From Gautieria morchelliformis (taxonomy: Eukaryota; Basidiomycota; Agaricomycetes; Gomphales; Gomphaceae): DNA of 64,000 nucleotides. The position numbers and the translations under genes were made by a program. The notes beneath the pieces are model-generated. The model searched no databases. It was not told where the DNA came from and saw nothing but the letters and a program-made list of their open reading frames with translations. This document shows positions 54,391 to 64,000 of the stretch, in pieces. The first letter of the stretch is position 1; each line of letters opens with the position of its first letter. Where the stretch lies: the NCBI GenBank assembly GCA_015179125.1, contig WHVA01000233.1, positions 103,776 to 167,775 on the forward strand. Direction: 5' to 3'.

Positions 54391-55335
54391 GCGAAGGCAT
54401 TTCCAGGTTTTGAGAAGGTATGGTTACTCTGTTCACTGTTCTTCATCCAAGGTGCCTGACCCTCTGCTCCTCCACCAGGTGCATAGCAGCGAGCGACGGA
54501 ATGACCTTTTCTTCCACAGTTATTACATACAAACAGTGCTTTTGATGAGTTCGGTGGGGAGGATATCATTAGCACGTACAGTAGGTCGGTTGCTACTCTG
54601 ATGTCTGTCCTGTGGGGGTCGATTTGGTTTTGCTTGTGCAATAAATGCAGTTGTCATCTGATCTGATAATTCCAGTGAACTCAGATTGGCTTCGTGTGCC
54701 TCGAGATGTTCTTCTATCTCATCTGGAACTCTGGTAATCATTCTAATCGTCTGTGATATAGCCCTCCATGATTCCGGAAGGTTTCTGAGTATCGTTGCAG
54801 CATGAGTGGAATTGGAAATGCCTTCACCCATTTTTTTAAGCTGACTTCTGAACTCTCTCATAGTTGTAAGGTATATGATGACCGACTGTCCCTCGACCAT
54901 GTGGAAATATTTGTATCTAGTCTGAACAACGTTTATTTTGCTCCAATCAGTAGATTCGAATTTCCTGATGATAATGTCCCAAGCGATTTTTGCCTGATCT
55001 GTATCATCGATGGCCATCTGTAATTCTGGTGAGATGCATAATAGAATCTGCTAATATGCAGAGTTATTTCTATCGTTCCACTCAGCAATTAATTGTGTGA
55101 GTGGTGTGCTTCCGATGTGTGGCACACCGGCTGTCATAATGACTGCGGCATCTGTGATGATGGGGATAAGATCGTTGCCAATAATTGTGTCATACAGTCC
55201 TCTGTCTCTAGAAGTGGCCATTAGTTCCCTCTTCCAAGAGGTCCAGCTGTCCCGTCTGAGTCTGGGTTTGACATCACGAAATTTGTGAATGTCATGTTTT
55301 GGATGAGGCACAGCAATAGAATTTGTTTGAGCCAT
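54391..55335 (-). pseudogene. Copia gag with zinc knuckle
   Basis: MAQTNSIAVPHPKHDIHKF, DSWTSWKRELMATSRDRGLY, then TAG for CAG at about 55050, ILLCISPELQMAIDDTDQAK, RFESTDW-like KFESTDWSKINVV, RNLPESWRAISQTIR, and after a frame change near 54620 ALFVCNNCGRKGHSVARCY (CCHC knuckle). It is the UBN2-type gag of Copia elements. It ends at the mariner insertion, beyond which the protease begins. Confidence 0.85.
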
Positions 55336-55359
55336 GGAAAGACGATGAGACTTTTAATC

Positions 55360-55901
55360 TTTTAGATTAAGATGTTAGATTGTGCCTTTAGCAAACAGTT
55401 TCTATTGCTCAGTGGTTGGGACCGCTATGTCTGTCCCTCTCCTGTGTGCTGACTAAGCCTCTCGAGGCGCGTCCGACACTGATGGATGGAGGTCACGTGA
55501 CTGTGTCGACGAGAGAATGGTCTCGATCTAAGGGATAACTAAGTCAACAGGCTTCGCTTTTGAAGTAGCCCAGAGTAAACAGTAATAGTGAACTCTCAAC
55601 AATGAATTGGAGTAAACTATCGAAATCTAAGTCCTGTAGCTATCAAACCAGACTGCAGTAACTTCAAGGGGTGACACAGTTGATTATGGATGATTGATTC
55701 ATACATTCGTAGTAGCTACTTATACTATATTAGTGGTAACTGCTAGTGTTCGAGATAGTGAGTTGATGGGTCGAAAAACTACTTGTAACTAGAGGGGTGA
55801 CTACTTGTAGTCATAAAGTCATGGGAGTGATGGGGATAGTATCAGGGGTGTTAAGCTTTGGAATAGAGTCTTGTACCTATTATACAAAGCCCCTGTCTAC
55901 A
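55360..55901 (-). repeat. Copia 5' LTR, truncated
   Basis: About 90% identical to 46431-46970, ending abruptly after GCCCCTGTCTACATGG; the following sequence at 55902 is unrelated. About 490 bp of U3 are missing, so the element has lost its promoter. Confidence 0.85.
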
Positions 55902-57420
55902 TGGATGATAGTTGGTATTGTAAGATTGTTGGCTTAGTACTTGTGGTATCACAAGGTAGCAGAACTCGACCAAATGATGGTGATTCTAATACGACGTAGT
56001 GATGGTTACAAGTAAAGATAAGCTGGCAAATCCCAGAGGATTCCCATGCAAGAACTATACAGCAGGTCCATGAGGACCCACTGGTGCTATGTAAGCTGCC
56101 AGTTATTATGTATTGCCACAAGGCAATACAGGTAAATATATGTATTTATACCCTCCCCCACTATGGAGAACTCTAATCCCCATAGATCTCGGGGTCGAGG
56201 TCCTTGTCCTCGGCTGAGGGAGCATTGTCCATTGGGACGTTGGAGCAGTGGCTCCTGGAGCGGAGTAGGCCAGAGACCAGGCCGCAGGCCCAGGTACAGC
56301 CAGAGAGTCGGTGTCCTGTAGTAGTCACTGTCACATATATTAGGTCACACATCATCACCTCTTCTGCTGCTACCTTCAGCAGGTTTTCACCGCGAGCTGA
56401 TCAGCTCTTCTCCTTGACCATTGAGAGCTGCCTCTCCAACGTCCTCGTAAGGCGGATGCTCACAACTTTTTATTACCTGTAGCTTCACCCATTTTATTCT
56501 CAGATTATAGAAAAGAAGAGGATGAAAGTACATGCCAATCTTATTGTTGGGATATAAATAAATTTACTTTTGTCCCTCCCCGAGCGGCAGCTTCACCGAC
56601 AACAATGCCTCTTCTTATTTTAACGCCTCTTCTTATTTTTTCTACCCACTTTTAATATACACTATATCATTATAACTATTCATATATATTACAAATATCT
56701 AGACAACTACTATTACTCCATATGGTAGTCTAATACTCTCTCATTATAACTAGTCATACTAATACTCCTACTCATATCTGTTACAAGTATCTCTCCAAGT
56801 ATCTGTTACTCTATCTTGTAGTCTAATACTCTCTCATATGTATATATATCTTCGAGATGTTTAAATATATACAGAATCATCTAATAACATCTATTATTCT
56901 CCTTATAAATACTACTATATATTTATATATGTTGTTATTAATACTCATATATGCTGTATCACATGACCATTATGATTATCCTCCTATGGAGCCGGCAGGG
57001 GCTGGGGATCCATGTGCATCGCATCTGCGTGAGCGCATATGGATGGACAGGGTCCGGCTCGGGGCTGATACAGACCCATTTCAAGAGATGGGTTGATCCC
57101 CATCTCCTGGATGAGGGGGGCGTTCGCGACCGGCTCAGGTTGCGGATCTGGAGGGCGGGATGCGAGCAGTTCCTTATCAAGCTGCTCCGAGGTGCTCATG
57201 GCCGCTTCTTGCGGGTGCGCTGGGACAACTTCAGTCCTTGTTTGTGCCGCTGCTGCCCTGTGCATGCAGCGGTGTTCACGACTTCCTTGTCTCGAAGTCG
57301 TTGAAAGTATCCCTCGATCCAAGGGATACGTTCGTGGTTCATGCCACCATGGAGGGCTAGCCATGACGCGAGTTCCTTCAGTGGGATCTCATGGGCAAGT
57401 CTGTTCCCAACGACGAGACG
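55902..57420. other. unassigned and AT-rich sequence
   Basis: 55902-56550 has no recognised gene. 56580-56945 is AT-rich low-complexity DNA with repeated TAGTCTAATACTCTCTCAT units. 56984-57450 (-) holds overlapping frames, including EIPLKELASWLALHGGMNHERIPW, of unknown family. Confidence 0.45.
56640..56945. repeat. AT-rich low-complexity repeat
   Basis: Dominated by TATATA, ACTATTACTCC and TAATACTCTCTCAT(AT) repeats in roughly 70-bp irregular periods. No coding potential. Confidence 0.7.
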
Positions 57421-57855
57421 CAGATGTTTCACACAAATAAGAAATGTCATGAAGGAGACATATATGCGGTGGGAGACTGCGTATACCTGTCAACCCAAAA
57501 CCTGACCCTACCAAAAGGAAGGGCCAGGAAGCTAGTACCATGATATATTGGACCATATAGTGTGAAGGAGGCTCACAATGACACCTCGATGGTAACCCTC
57601 GAATTACCAGAGGAATTGAAAAACCAACGCATCGCGCCAACATTTCATACCAACCTCATACCAAGGTATGAAGCGAATAACAATGACCTATTCCCTTGTC
57701 AAGAAGCAAAGTCATTTTATGACTTTGGAGTGAAGAGTGGCTCGTCGACGAGATCTTATCCCACCGATGGATAAACTCAAAGGACCTAGAGGTCCAAATC
57801 AGGTGGACTCTAGGAGACGTGACATGGGAGTCCATTGTCATAACCCGTCTATTTT
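57421..57855 (+). pseudogene. Gypsy pol C-terminal fragment (integrase tail)
   Basis: HEGDIYAVGDCVYLSTQNLT, LPKGRARKLVP then TGA (for CGA), YIGPYSVKEAHNDTSMVTLE, IAPTFHTNLIPRYEANNND, then in another frame EWLVDEILSHRWINSKDLEV and QIRWTLGDVTWESI, a degenerate chromodomain-like end. This is the integrase C-terminal domain of a basidiomycete Gypsy element on the plus strand. Upstream RT and integrase core are missing. Confidence 0.75.
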
Positions 57856-58740
57856 GTATATCCAGTAACCTCGACACCCCACTTTTACGTTTCCCTGTTC
57901 GCTCCTCGCCAAATGCGCCGAACGTTTATTCGCTTTCGCATCATTTGCACGTAGCAGCGCTACCTGTACCCGATCAACGCCTTCTCCCCAGCTCCATGGT
58001 CCATCGTGGGTCCCCTCACCTCCCTGGCTCAAACCCCGTCGGATGCTCCTCTGATTGGATGGCGCAACTCATTTATTTCCTGTACCCAGTTAGTCCTATT
58101 ATCCATTTCCCCAGTCATCCTCTATGTCCACATGGCTTCACCCTCCCCTTGGGCCACGGCTCTTTGATGGTCATTCTACTTCGCCCTTCACTGCATTTTG
58201 CCAAACAACCATTCGCTGCTCCCATCATTCACCAGCAGGCACACCATCAAACATGATCGACATCCCCTACCCGGCATGATGGCTCGTCAATGGCTCCATC
58301 AGCTTCTCAATCCAACCCCTTTAGGTGTTCATATGGCCAGGATGCGTTCGTGGGATGTCCTGCCCATAGGTCGTGTGGGATCAACCCAGTAGACGAAGAG
58401 TCCGTGCAGGGTAGCATATATGCAGGTCCCAAGACATGGTTTCATACATAAGTGCCTACCTTTACTCTCTGTTATTTCATGTTCACACTCCTCCCTCACT
58501 CTATTGTATGTTTATTTCATCTATTTTGTATCATGGCTGCGCACCCCTATCCAACCCTGACTCATGACGGCCTCTTTCCTATTTGCTGATACCTTATGAG
58601 CATTTGATATATGTAGTTTACATTCACATGTATATTCCCCAGTTCAATTATCATACGTCCATCTTGTGAAAACTTGACCTCGCTGTGACCATCGTCTTGA
58701 GCCTTCTCCTGTAGATTCCTATCTTCGACCAGAAGAAGAC
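57856..58740. other. no recognised gene
   Basis: Follows the Gypsy fragment, probably its 3' non-coding part. A plus frame (57819-58256) is Pro/His/Ser-rich without a domain. Confidence 0.4.
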
Positions 58741-58946
58741 TTAGGCATCACTGGTGAGTTCTCATACTTCATCTTTGTTACCTTAGCCTTCGAATTATTT
58801 TCTGTGCTGTCAGCGAAGGGCTCCGAAGGAGTGCCTTCGCCGGCAAAAGGATTGTCGCTACTTAGACAACCTTTCCATGACACCTTGCACTTTACATTGT
58901 CAAGTGCCACGGGCTACTTCACTAAGCCACAGCCTAGGCCCAATAC

Positions 58947-59552
58947 ATGGGGCCTCATGTCCTACTGCCACCACCGGGGGTGGGAGTTATCCAACACTAC
59001 CTGGGGAAAGTGGAGCCATTGAGAGACGGAGATCCACCGATCTCCGTGACAGGCTGCTTGCCGCAGCCCCTAGGCAGATTGGTCCCTCGGGTTGCCGAGT
59101 GGTACCATGTCTGCCCCATAACCGAGCAGAGGTTCCAAGACCTCCTCGTGCTTGCCAGGGACACCCCGGTCGACCAATGCACGCTGGAAATGAATACTGC
59201 ATTCTGGTGCCTCCGCAAGGAGGGCCCCCATAAGCCCTGTCCAAATTACATAAACATTCTGGATGGTACACCTGATGACATAGTCACGGTGCTTAACGGC
59301 TGGTGGTGGAACACCGAAGGTATCCCTCCCACCATCTGCAATGATGTGGAGGGTGGGTTAAACACAACAGATATCAATATTTGGATGTGGATACGGATCC
59401 TGGCTCCCAAAGGCAAGCCACAGTCCCCCCTCAAGTCACGATTAAGTGACTTGTTTGGAATGCCGAGCCAGTGGCAGGAGCTTGTGGCCGACATCACGAT
59501 CCCCTCTTCCACCGCGGACACCCTTTGGGCCTTGATCACTGGGACATTCCCG
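58947..59552 (+). CDS. unknown ORF downstream of Gypsy fragment
   Basis: Open frame reading WYHVCPITEQRFQDLLVLARD, EMNTAFWCLRKEGPHKPCPNY, NILDGTPDDIVTVLNGWWWN, NTTDINIWMWIRILAP and PSSTADTLWALITGTFP before running into antisense integrase sequence at about 59553. Composition is protein-like and the frame is long, but no family is recognised. It may be an accessory ORF of the plus-strand Gypsy element. The 5' end is unclear because another frame (58877-59233) overlaps. Confidence 0.4.
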
Positions 59553-61413
59553 CTTGGGATGAGGTGTACACGAGACGTGAGCCTATCTATGATTACCATG
59601 AGGTAATCACAGTCATTCAATTTGGGCAGTGGGCCCATGAAATCGATACCAATAGATTGCCATTGTCTATCGGGTATGGGCAGGCTATGCAGTAGTCCTG
59701 CGGGCCGCTGCATGCCTGTCTTGGTAGTCTGACACTTCGCGCACAAAGTGCAGAATGCCTCGATGTCCAAGGCCATACTGGGCCACCAGTACGTTCTTCG
59801 AATGTAATTCAAAGTTTTCAGTTGACCATAGTGGCCAATTGTCTGGTGGGCATGATCAATTATAATTTAGATCAGCCTCCTTCCCCTTGAAATATGTTCC
59901 GAGGGATGGCTATGACATCCCTCTTGAGCTGCTTCTTTGTCCTGTTATGATATACGCAACTATTTTATTCTAAGTCATCTATGTACACAGAGAGTCTAAT
60001 AAAAGAAAGAAAGAAAAACAACTAAAAAGAATAGGAATGACACTTATGATGGACATCGACATGGACGACAGATACATGACATCATGAATGGCTATCTTAT
60101 CTACAGATTAGATAAGATACAGGGATACGGGTGTCGACCACGTGCGGTCAATCAGAGACAGCGCGCCTATAGACTGATGGCATCGGCCATGACGTCGACA
60201 GGCACCAGGCCACAGGCACTGAGGAGGTGCGGGCACCAAACGCCGCAGCGGAGTGTAGACTGTGCAGGAGAACTGGACATTGTGGAGTGACTTCAGAATG
60301 TCATCCATATATGTGTACTCAATTAGCTGCCCCACAGAAGAGGCACAGAGACAGCTGCCCCATCACCAAGCCTAGCATTTATGCTAGGCAGGAGAGATTT
60401 AATTTCTACTTCCTATTGAGCTCCATGACACGACCAGCTGACTACTATCTTGACACCATGTATACAGGGGCTTTGTATAATAGGTACAAGACTCTATTCC
60501 AAAGCTTAAACAACCCTGATACTATCCCCATCACTCCCATGACTCTATGACTACAAGTAGTCACCCCTCTACTTACAAGTAGTTTTTTGACCCATTGACT
60601 CACTATCTCGAACACTAGTAGTTACCACTAGTATAGTATAAGTAGCCACTACTAATGTACAAACAAATCATCCATAATCAACTGTGTCAGCCCTTGAAGT
60701 TACTGCAGTCTTGTTTGATAGCTACAGGACTTAGATCTCGATAGTTTACTCCAATTCTTCGCTGAGAGTTCACTGTTACTGTTTACTCTAGACTACCTCA
60801 AAAGTGAAGCCTTTTGACTTAGTTATCCCTTAGATCGACACCATTCTTTCGTCGACACGGTCACGTGACCTCCATCCATCAGTGCCGGAGGCGTCTCGAG
60901 AGGCTTAGTCAGCACACAGGAGAGGGACAGACATAGCGGTCCCAACCGCTGAGCAACAGAAACTGTTTGCTAAAGCACCATTAATATTTTAATCATAAAA
61001 TGTCCAAACCGGCCCATCCTGGATGCCAAATCTTGGATGCATATCGGGGTTCTCCATGATCTTCACGAACATGGGCTGCTTATGGTAGGAGTCACATAGG
61101 ACCTTTGGCAGGTCCATGTTCTCTTCTACGCTTACGCCTAGGGAGGCTCCATCATTGCTTGCGGCAATGACGCGGACGTTGTTGTTGTTGTCATTGTCTG
61201 GCAACAACATGTCATGGCGAGGTTCCTTGGCAGAGCCTTCGTTCATGACCACTGCTTCTATTGTTTGTGGCTCTGTTTTCTCCGCGGGGCGAGTTGATCA
61301 CCTCATAGCTGCTGTACGCAGCTCCATGTATCGGTTGGTGGGCATTAGCTCACCATCCGGGTCTAGTTGCGTGTCTGCGTTGATGAAGACGTGGTCCGGG
61401 TGATTGTTATCAT
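59553..61413 (-). pseudogene. Gypsy pol fragment (RNase H to integrase) split by a Copia solo LTR
   Basis: Right part (61413-61001): HPDHVFINADTQLDPDGELM, a TGA, VIAASNDGASLGVSVEENMD, HPRFGIQDGPVW. Left part (59942-59553): KKQLKRDVIAIPRN, AHQTIGHYGQLK-type zinc finger, NYIRRTYWWPSMALDIEAFC, CAKCQTTKTGMQRPAGLLHS, RQWQSIGIDFMGPLPKLND, YLMVIIDRLTSRVHLIPS. The pieces join in frame (PVWT/KKQLKRD) once the LTR and one TGTCC copy are removed. Both outer ends are truncated, at 59553 by junction with the plus-strand ORF and at 61413 by the next LTR. Confidence 0.85.
59943..61000 (+). mobile_element. Copia solo LTR inside Gypsy pol
   Basis: 1,058 bp, TGTTATGATATACGC...TTTTAATCATAAAA, in the opposite orientation to the LTRs at 46.4 and 55.4 kb. 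Flanked by TGTCC at 59938-59942 and 61001-61005. The duplication defines the terminus of this LTR family as ...ATAAAA rather than the usual CA. Confidence 0.9.
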
Positions 61414-62150
61414 GTTACGACCGTTCATTTCCGACTTCTGACATTCAGTTCCGCAACACTTTCTGCCCCTCCAATATTTCCGACATTCCGCCCATTTGTT
61501 ACGTATCGAGATTTCCACTAAGTCGGAACTGGAAAGGACAGCGGCTTCAACTTATAGGTTGCGCCCCCAATGAACTATCGTCCTAGGTATTTCGGAAATG
61601 AGTCGGAAGTTGGAAAGTACTGAGCCAAAGGTTTGGTCGGAACTTGAGGCGGAACTGAGGCGGAAAGCGGAAGACGGAGAGACTGAGATCTTGCTAGACT
61701 CGCTGTGCTAAGAACAGGAGATGGAGCGAAGGAAATCAAGTATCGAAGGTGATTATCTGATTGCAGAATAACAGACATACATGAGGGGGTTTTTATACAA
61801 AGCGCAGAGCAACAAGTAATGGTGTTGTACTAAGCAAATTCCGGAGGAAGCGGAAGTCGAGTACAATGTGTGGGAACTAATTAATTGGGAACAATGGGAC
61901 TACAAGGGGGGTTCAGGGTAAGGTAGAACAATGGCAAAGAACAAGGGGTCGGGAAAACATATCTGACAACGAACTACAAGGGTGACCGGATATATGGTTT
62001 TGATGGATGGCGAGGTGGGTCCGGTGGGTCCGAGTAATAGCGTTGAAAGAACAAGGGAAATGTACAAGGGGCGGAATGTCGGAAATGTCGGAGGGGCGGA
62101 ACGTTGTGGCGGAACTGAGGGTCGGAAGTCGGAAATGAACGGTCGTAACA
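61414..62150 (-). repeat. 3' LTR of a Gypsy element entering from the right
   Basis: 737 bp, TGTTACGACCGTTCATTTCC...GGTCGTAACA; its two ends are inverted repeats of each other over about 25 bp. Rich in CGGAA pentamers. It abuts truncated Gypsy pol on the left. The partner 5' LTR should lie beyond 64000. Confidence 0.8.
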
Positions 62151-62272
62151 GTATCTCCCTTCTAAGGTCGAGCCCCGTGAGACCACAAGTCGGAATCACG
62201 TGACCTGTGAACAAACGCGTCGGAGTTTGAAATATAGGCGGGAAACAAGACGCGTCTTCTGTTTACTCCATC

Positions 62273-63384
62273 ATGAGCTCTTCAGTCGATTTCTCTAAAA
62301 TGTCCAGTGCCGAGATGAAGCAGCACTTTGCTGATATTCTTGCGCAGAAGGAACTGGCCGAGAAGCGCGAGGCCGAGGAAGCCGCGCGGAAAGAGAGGGA
62401 GCGGCTGGAGGAGGAGCGCAAGGAACTGGAGCGTCGGGAGCAGGAACGGAAGGAGAAGGAGGAGCGTGACCGTAAGCGTCGCGAGGAGGAGTCGCGCGCC
62501 CGTGAAGAACAACGGAAATGGGATGCGGCCGAAAAGGCTGCGGAAGAAAAGGCCGTGGCGGAAAAGCAGGGAAGTTCCGGGTGAGTCGGAAATGTCGTGG
62601 GGAGGTTCCGGTGCTCACAGAGAACTGCCAGAGAGTTGCCGATTCCGAGGGGGAGTCGGAAGCGGAAAGCACGCCGACTCCAGAGGGCAAGGGGAAGCAA
62701 AAAGAAAGTGCTCCCATGCCGAACGTAGTTGAGGAGCGGAAACGGAGGGCGGACGAGTTCCAGCAGGCTCGGAAAGAGAAGCTGGCTCGGATACTGGAGT
62801 TGCGAGAGCTGGGGCCGGAAAATCCTGCGACCCGGAAAAGGAAGACCAGGGACGGTGAGGAGGAGAAGGCTCCTTGCGATACGTGCGAGGTCAAGGGCCT
62901 GGAGTGCGTGTGGTCGGAAAATCCGCGGGAGACGGCCTGCGAACGGTGCCGGGACAAGAAGTGCCGTTGCGTGGTGGATGGGTGTGCCGCGAGGGTGGAG
63001 CGGAAACGGCGCAGGGTTGAGACCGAGGGGCCTGAAACCCCCAAGTCAAAACCGGGACCAAGCGGAAAGAAGGCGGAAGGATTTCCGGTGACCGGGACGT
63101 CTGAGGCAGCGGTGCTGAACCGCTTCAGCATGGCGTCTCCGTTACTAGACATCGCGGAGTCGCTGAGGGGAATCCGGAAAACCCAACGCGGGATCCGGAA
63201 ACTGCTGACGGATATGGCGGTGGTTCAGGAACAGCAGTTGCTGTCGTTCCAGAACCAGATGACCGTCATGTCGGCGGTCCTGGAGCAGTTCAAGCGCGAG
63301 TATCGGTGGCGGAACGAGATGGTCCGGGAAGGATGGAACCGCGGGTGCAGGAGGAGAACGGGGCGGAAACGAGGGAACGGGTAG
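62273..63384 (+). CDS. antisense accessory gene of the Gypsy element: coiled coil plus Cys cluster
   Basis: Starts MSSSVDFSKMSSAEMKQHFA at 62273. Residues 25-100 are a highly charged Glu/Arg/Lys coiled coil (AARKERERLEEERKELERRE). The frame ends at 62584, and a second frame from 62518 continues (DSEGESEAESTPTPEGKGKQ, VVEERKRRADEFQQARKEKL) to a Cys cluster, CDTCEVKGLECVW...CERCRDKKCRCVVDGC, followed by KRKRRRV-like basic residues and RGIRKTQRGIRKLLTDM to a stop at 63384. An intron GTGAGT...CTCACAG near 62580-62623 or a 1-base slip joins them. The cluster resembles a fungal Zn-binding DNA-contact motif but is not a canonical Zn2Cys6. It is opposite in sense to pol. Confidence 0.6.
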
Positions 63385-63614
63385 ACACGGAGTTGGTGAT
63401 CGTCGAGGTAGAAGGGTCGGAGAAGGGTCCGGAAGCGGAAAGGGAGGTCGAGGCGGAGACCATGAGGGAGGAGTAGATGTCGAAAAACCTGTAGATAATT
63501 TCTTGAAGTGTCGGAAAATAGGATATCGGAAGATTAATCGGTTTTTGATAAATGTCCTGAGAACTGTGAAAGCAATGGTGTCGGAAATGAGGTCGGAAAT
63601 GAGGTCGGAAATGA

Positions 63615-64000
63615 CTAGGGCGCGGAAATGGGGCCAGGCTTGTCAGGATATGACTTGTGGAAATCAGAGACGAGGTCAGAGGCGTGGTCAAGTTCCGTGG
63701 CGGAAATCCACGAAGTCTCTTCGTCAGTGTTTTCATAGCCTGCCCACTTGACTAGGTACTGGAGTTGGCAGCGGTATCTTCTGTCGAGCTTGGAGTTGAG
63801 AATTTCCGAAATCTCATATTCCGGTTCTCCGTCGATGACGACTGGCAGAGGCGGAGGTTGTTCTCGATTCGGAATTGTATTCGGAACTGCTGACTCAAGC
63901 ATAGAGACATGGAATACCGGATGTACTGCGCGCATATTGTCAGGAAGTCTGAGGGTGAAAGAACGACTGCCGGCCTTAGCGATGATCTCGTAAGGACCGA
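63615..64000 (-). CDS. Gypsy pol C-terminus with chromodomain (continues beyond window)
   Basis: RSFTLRLPDNMRAVHPVFHV (integrase tail), SMLESAVPNTIPNREQPPPL, YEISEILNSKLDRRYRCQLQ, YLVKWAGYENTDEETSWISA (chromodomain with aromatic cage positions Y, W, W), ending PGPISAP at 63615. The start lies to the right of the window. It belongs to the element whose 3' LTR is at 61414-62150. Confidence 0.85.
   Translation of the reverse strand, partial: GPYEIIAKAGSRSFTLRLPDNMRAVHPVFHVSMLESAVPNTIPNREQPPPLPVVIDGEPEYEISEILNSKLDRRYRCQLQYLVKWAGYENTDEETSWISATELDHASDLVSDFHKSYPDKPGPISAP

Larger units (their letters stand above)
46431..55901 (-). mobile_element. old Ty1/Copia element with two nested insertions
   Basis: LTRs at 46431-47459 (3') and 55360-55901 (5', truncated), with gag and pol on the minus strand between. 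A purine-rich tract (TTTGAGGGGTG, minus strand) abuts the 3' LTR. Nested inside are a family-L solo LTR (48609-49088) and a Tc1/mariner-like element (51319-54388). Gag and pol carry at least five in-frame stops, all explicable by C-to-T changes, plus frameshifts, so the copy is dead and older than its inserts. Confidence 0.92.

Overview
The window is nuclear DNA of a filamentous basidiomycete, most likely an Agaricomycete and possibly a Rhizoctonia/Ceratobasidium-type genome. Genes are cut by many short (about 45-75 nt) GT-AG introns. There is a nuclear tRNA-Ala with an 11-nt intron. About two thirds of the window is transposable-element (TE) sequence (Ty3/Gypsy, Ty1/Copia, Tc1/mariner-like, pogo/DDE-like, hAT- and CACTA-type MITEs). 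The genus is inference; no bacterial or organellar features are seen.

Region 1 (1-19.7 kb) is the gene-bearing part. It holds tRNA-Ala(AGC) (-), a small CsbD-like gene (-), an aldo/keto reductase with a C-terminal membrane anchor (+), a small basic/acidic nuclear-type protein (-), a bestrophin-family anion channel (-), a large LRR/RNI-like protein (+) and a nuclear thiol peroxidase of the PrxQ/Dot5 type (+). These genes are single-function housekeeping genes with no operon-like logic. The peroxidase and the 7.2-7.9 kb gene share a similar basic N-terminal leader.

Region 2 (20-24.7 kb) starts a family of segmental duplications. A fungal-type protein-kinase gene and its flanks (K1) recur in inverted orientation at 38.5-40.6 kb (K2), 42.1-42.2 kb (K4, fragment) and 45.2-45.9 kb (K3). 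A broken piece of the peroxidase recurs at 41.1-41.4 kb with its peroxidatic cysteine replaced. K1 carries perfect or near-perfect palindromes absent from K2, suggesting fold-back templated mutation.

Region 3 (24.3-37.2 kb) is a stack of TEs. It has a CACTA-type MITE, an internally deleted but otherwise fresh Gypsy element, and a decayed DDE transposase gene interrupted by three elements with target-site duplications (hAT MITE, fold-back MITE, 1.46-kb solo LTR). Beyond it lies a decayed Gypsy gag interrupted by another solo LTR.

Region 4 (42.8-45.0 kb) is a 2.17-kb DNA element with short inverted ends and a 4-bp target duplication. It carries a decayed, intron-containing fragment of a host ER-type DnaJ chaperone gene, i.e. 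a Pack-type transduplication.

Region 5 (46.4-55.9 kb) is an old Copia element full of C-to-T type stops, into which a solo LTR and a 3.07-kb Tc1/mariner-like element inserted; removing either restores the reading frame. Region 6 (55.9-64 kb) holds Gypsy remnants on both strands, one split by a Copia solo LTR. At the right edge is the 3' part of a further Gypsy element that carries an extra antisense gene (coiled coil plus Cys cluster) between its chromodomain and its LTR.
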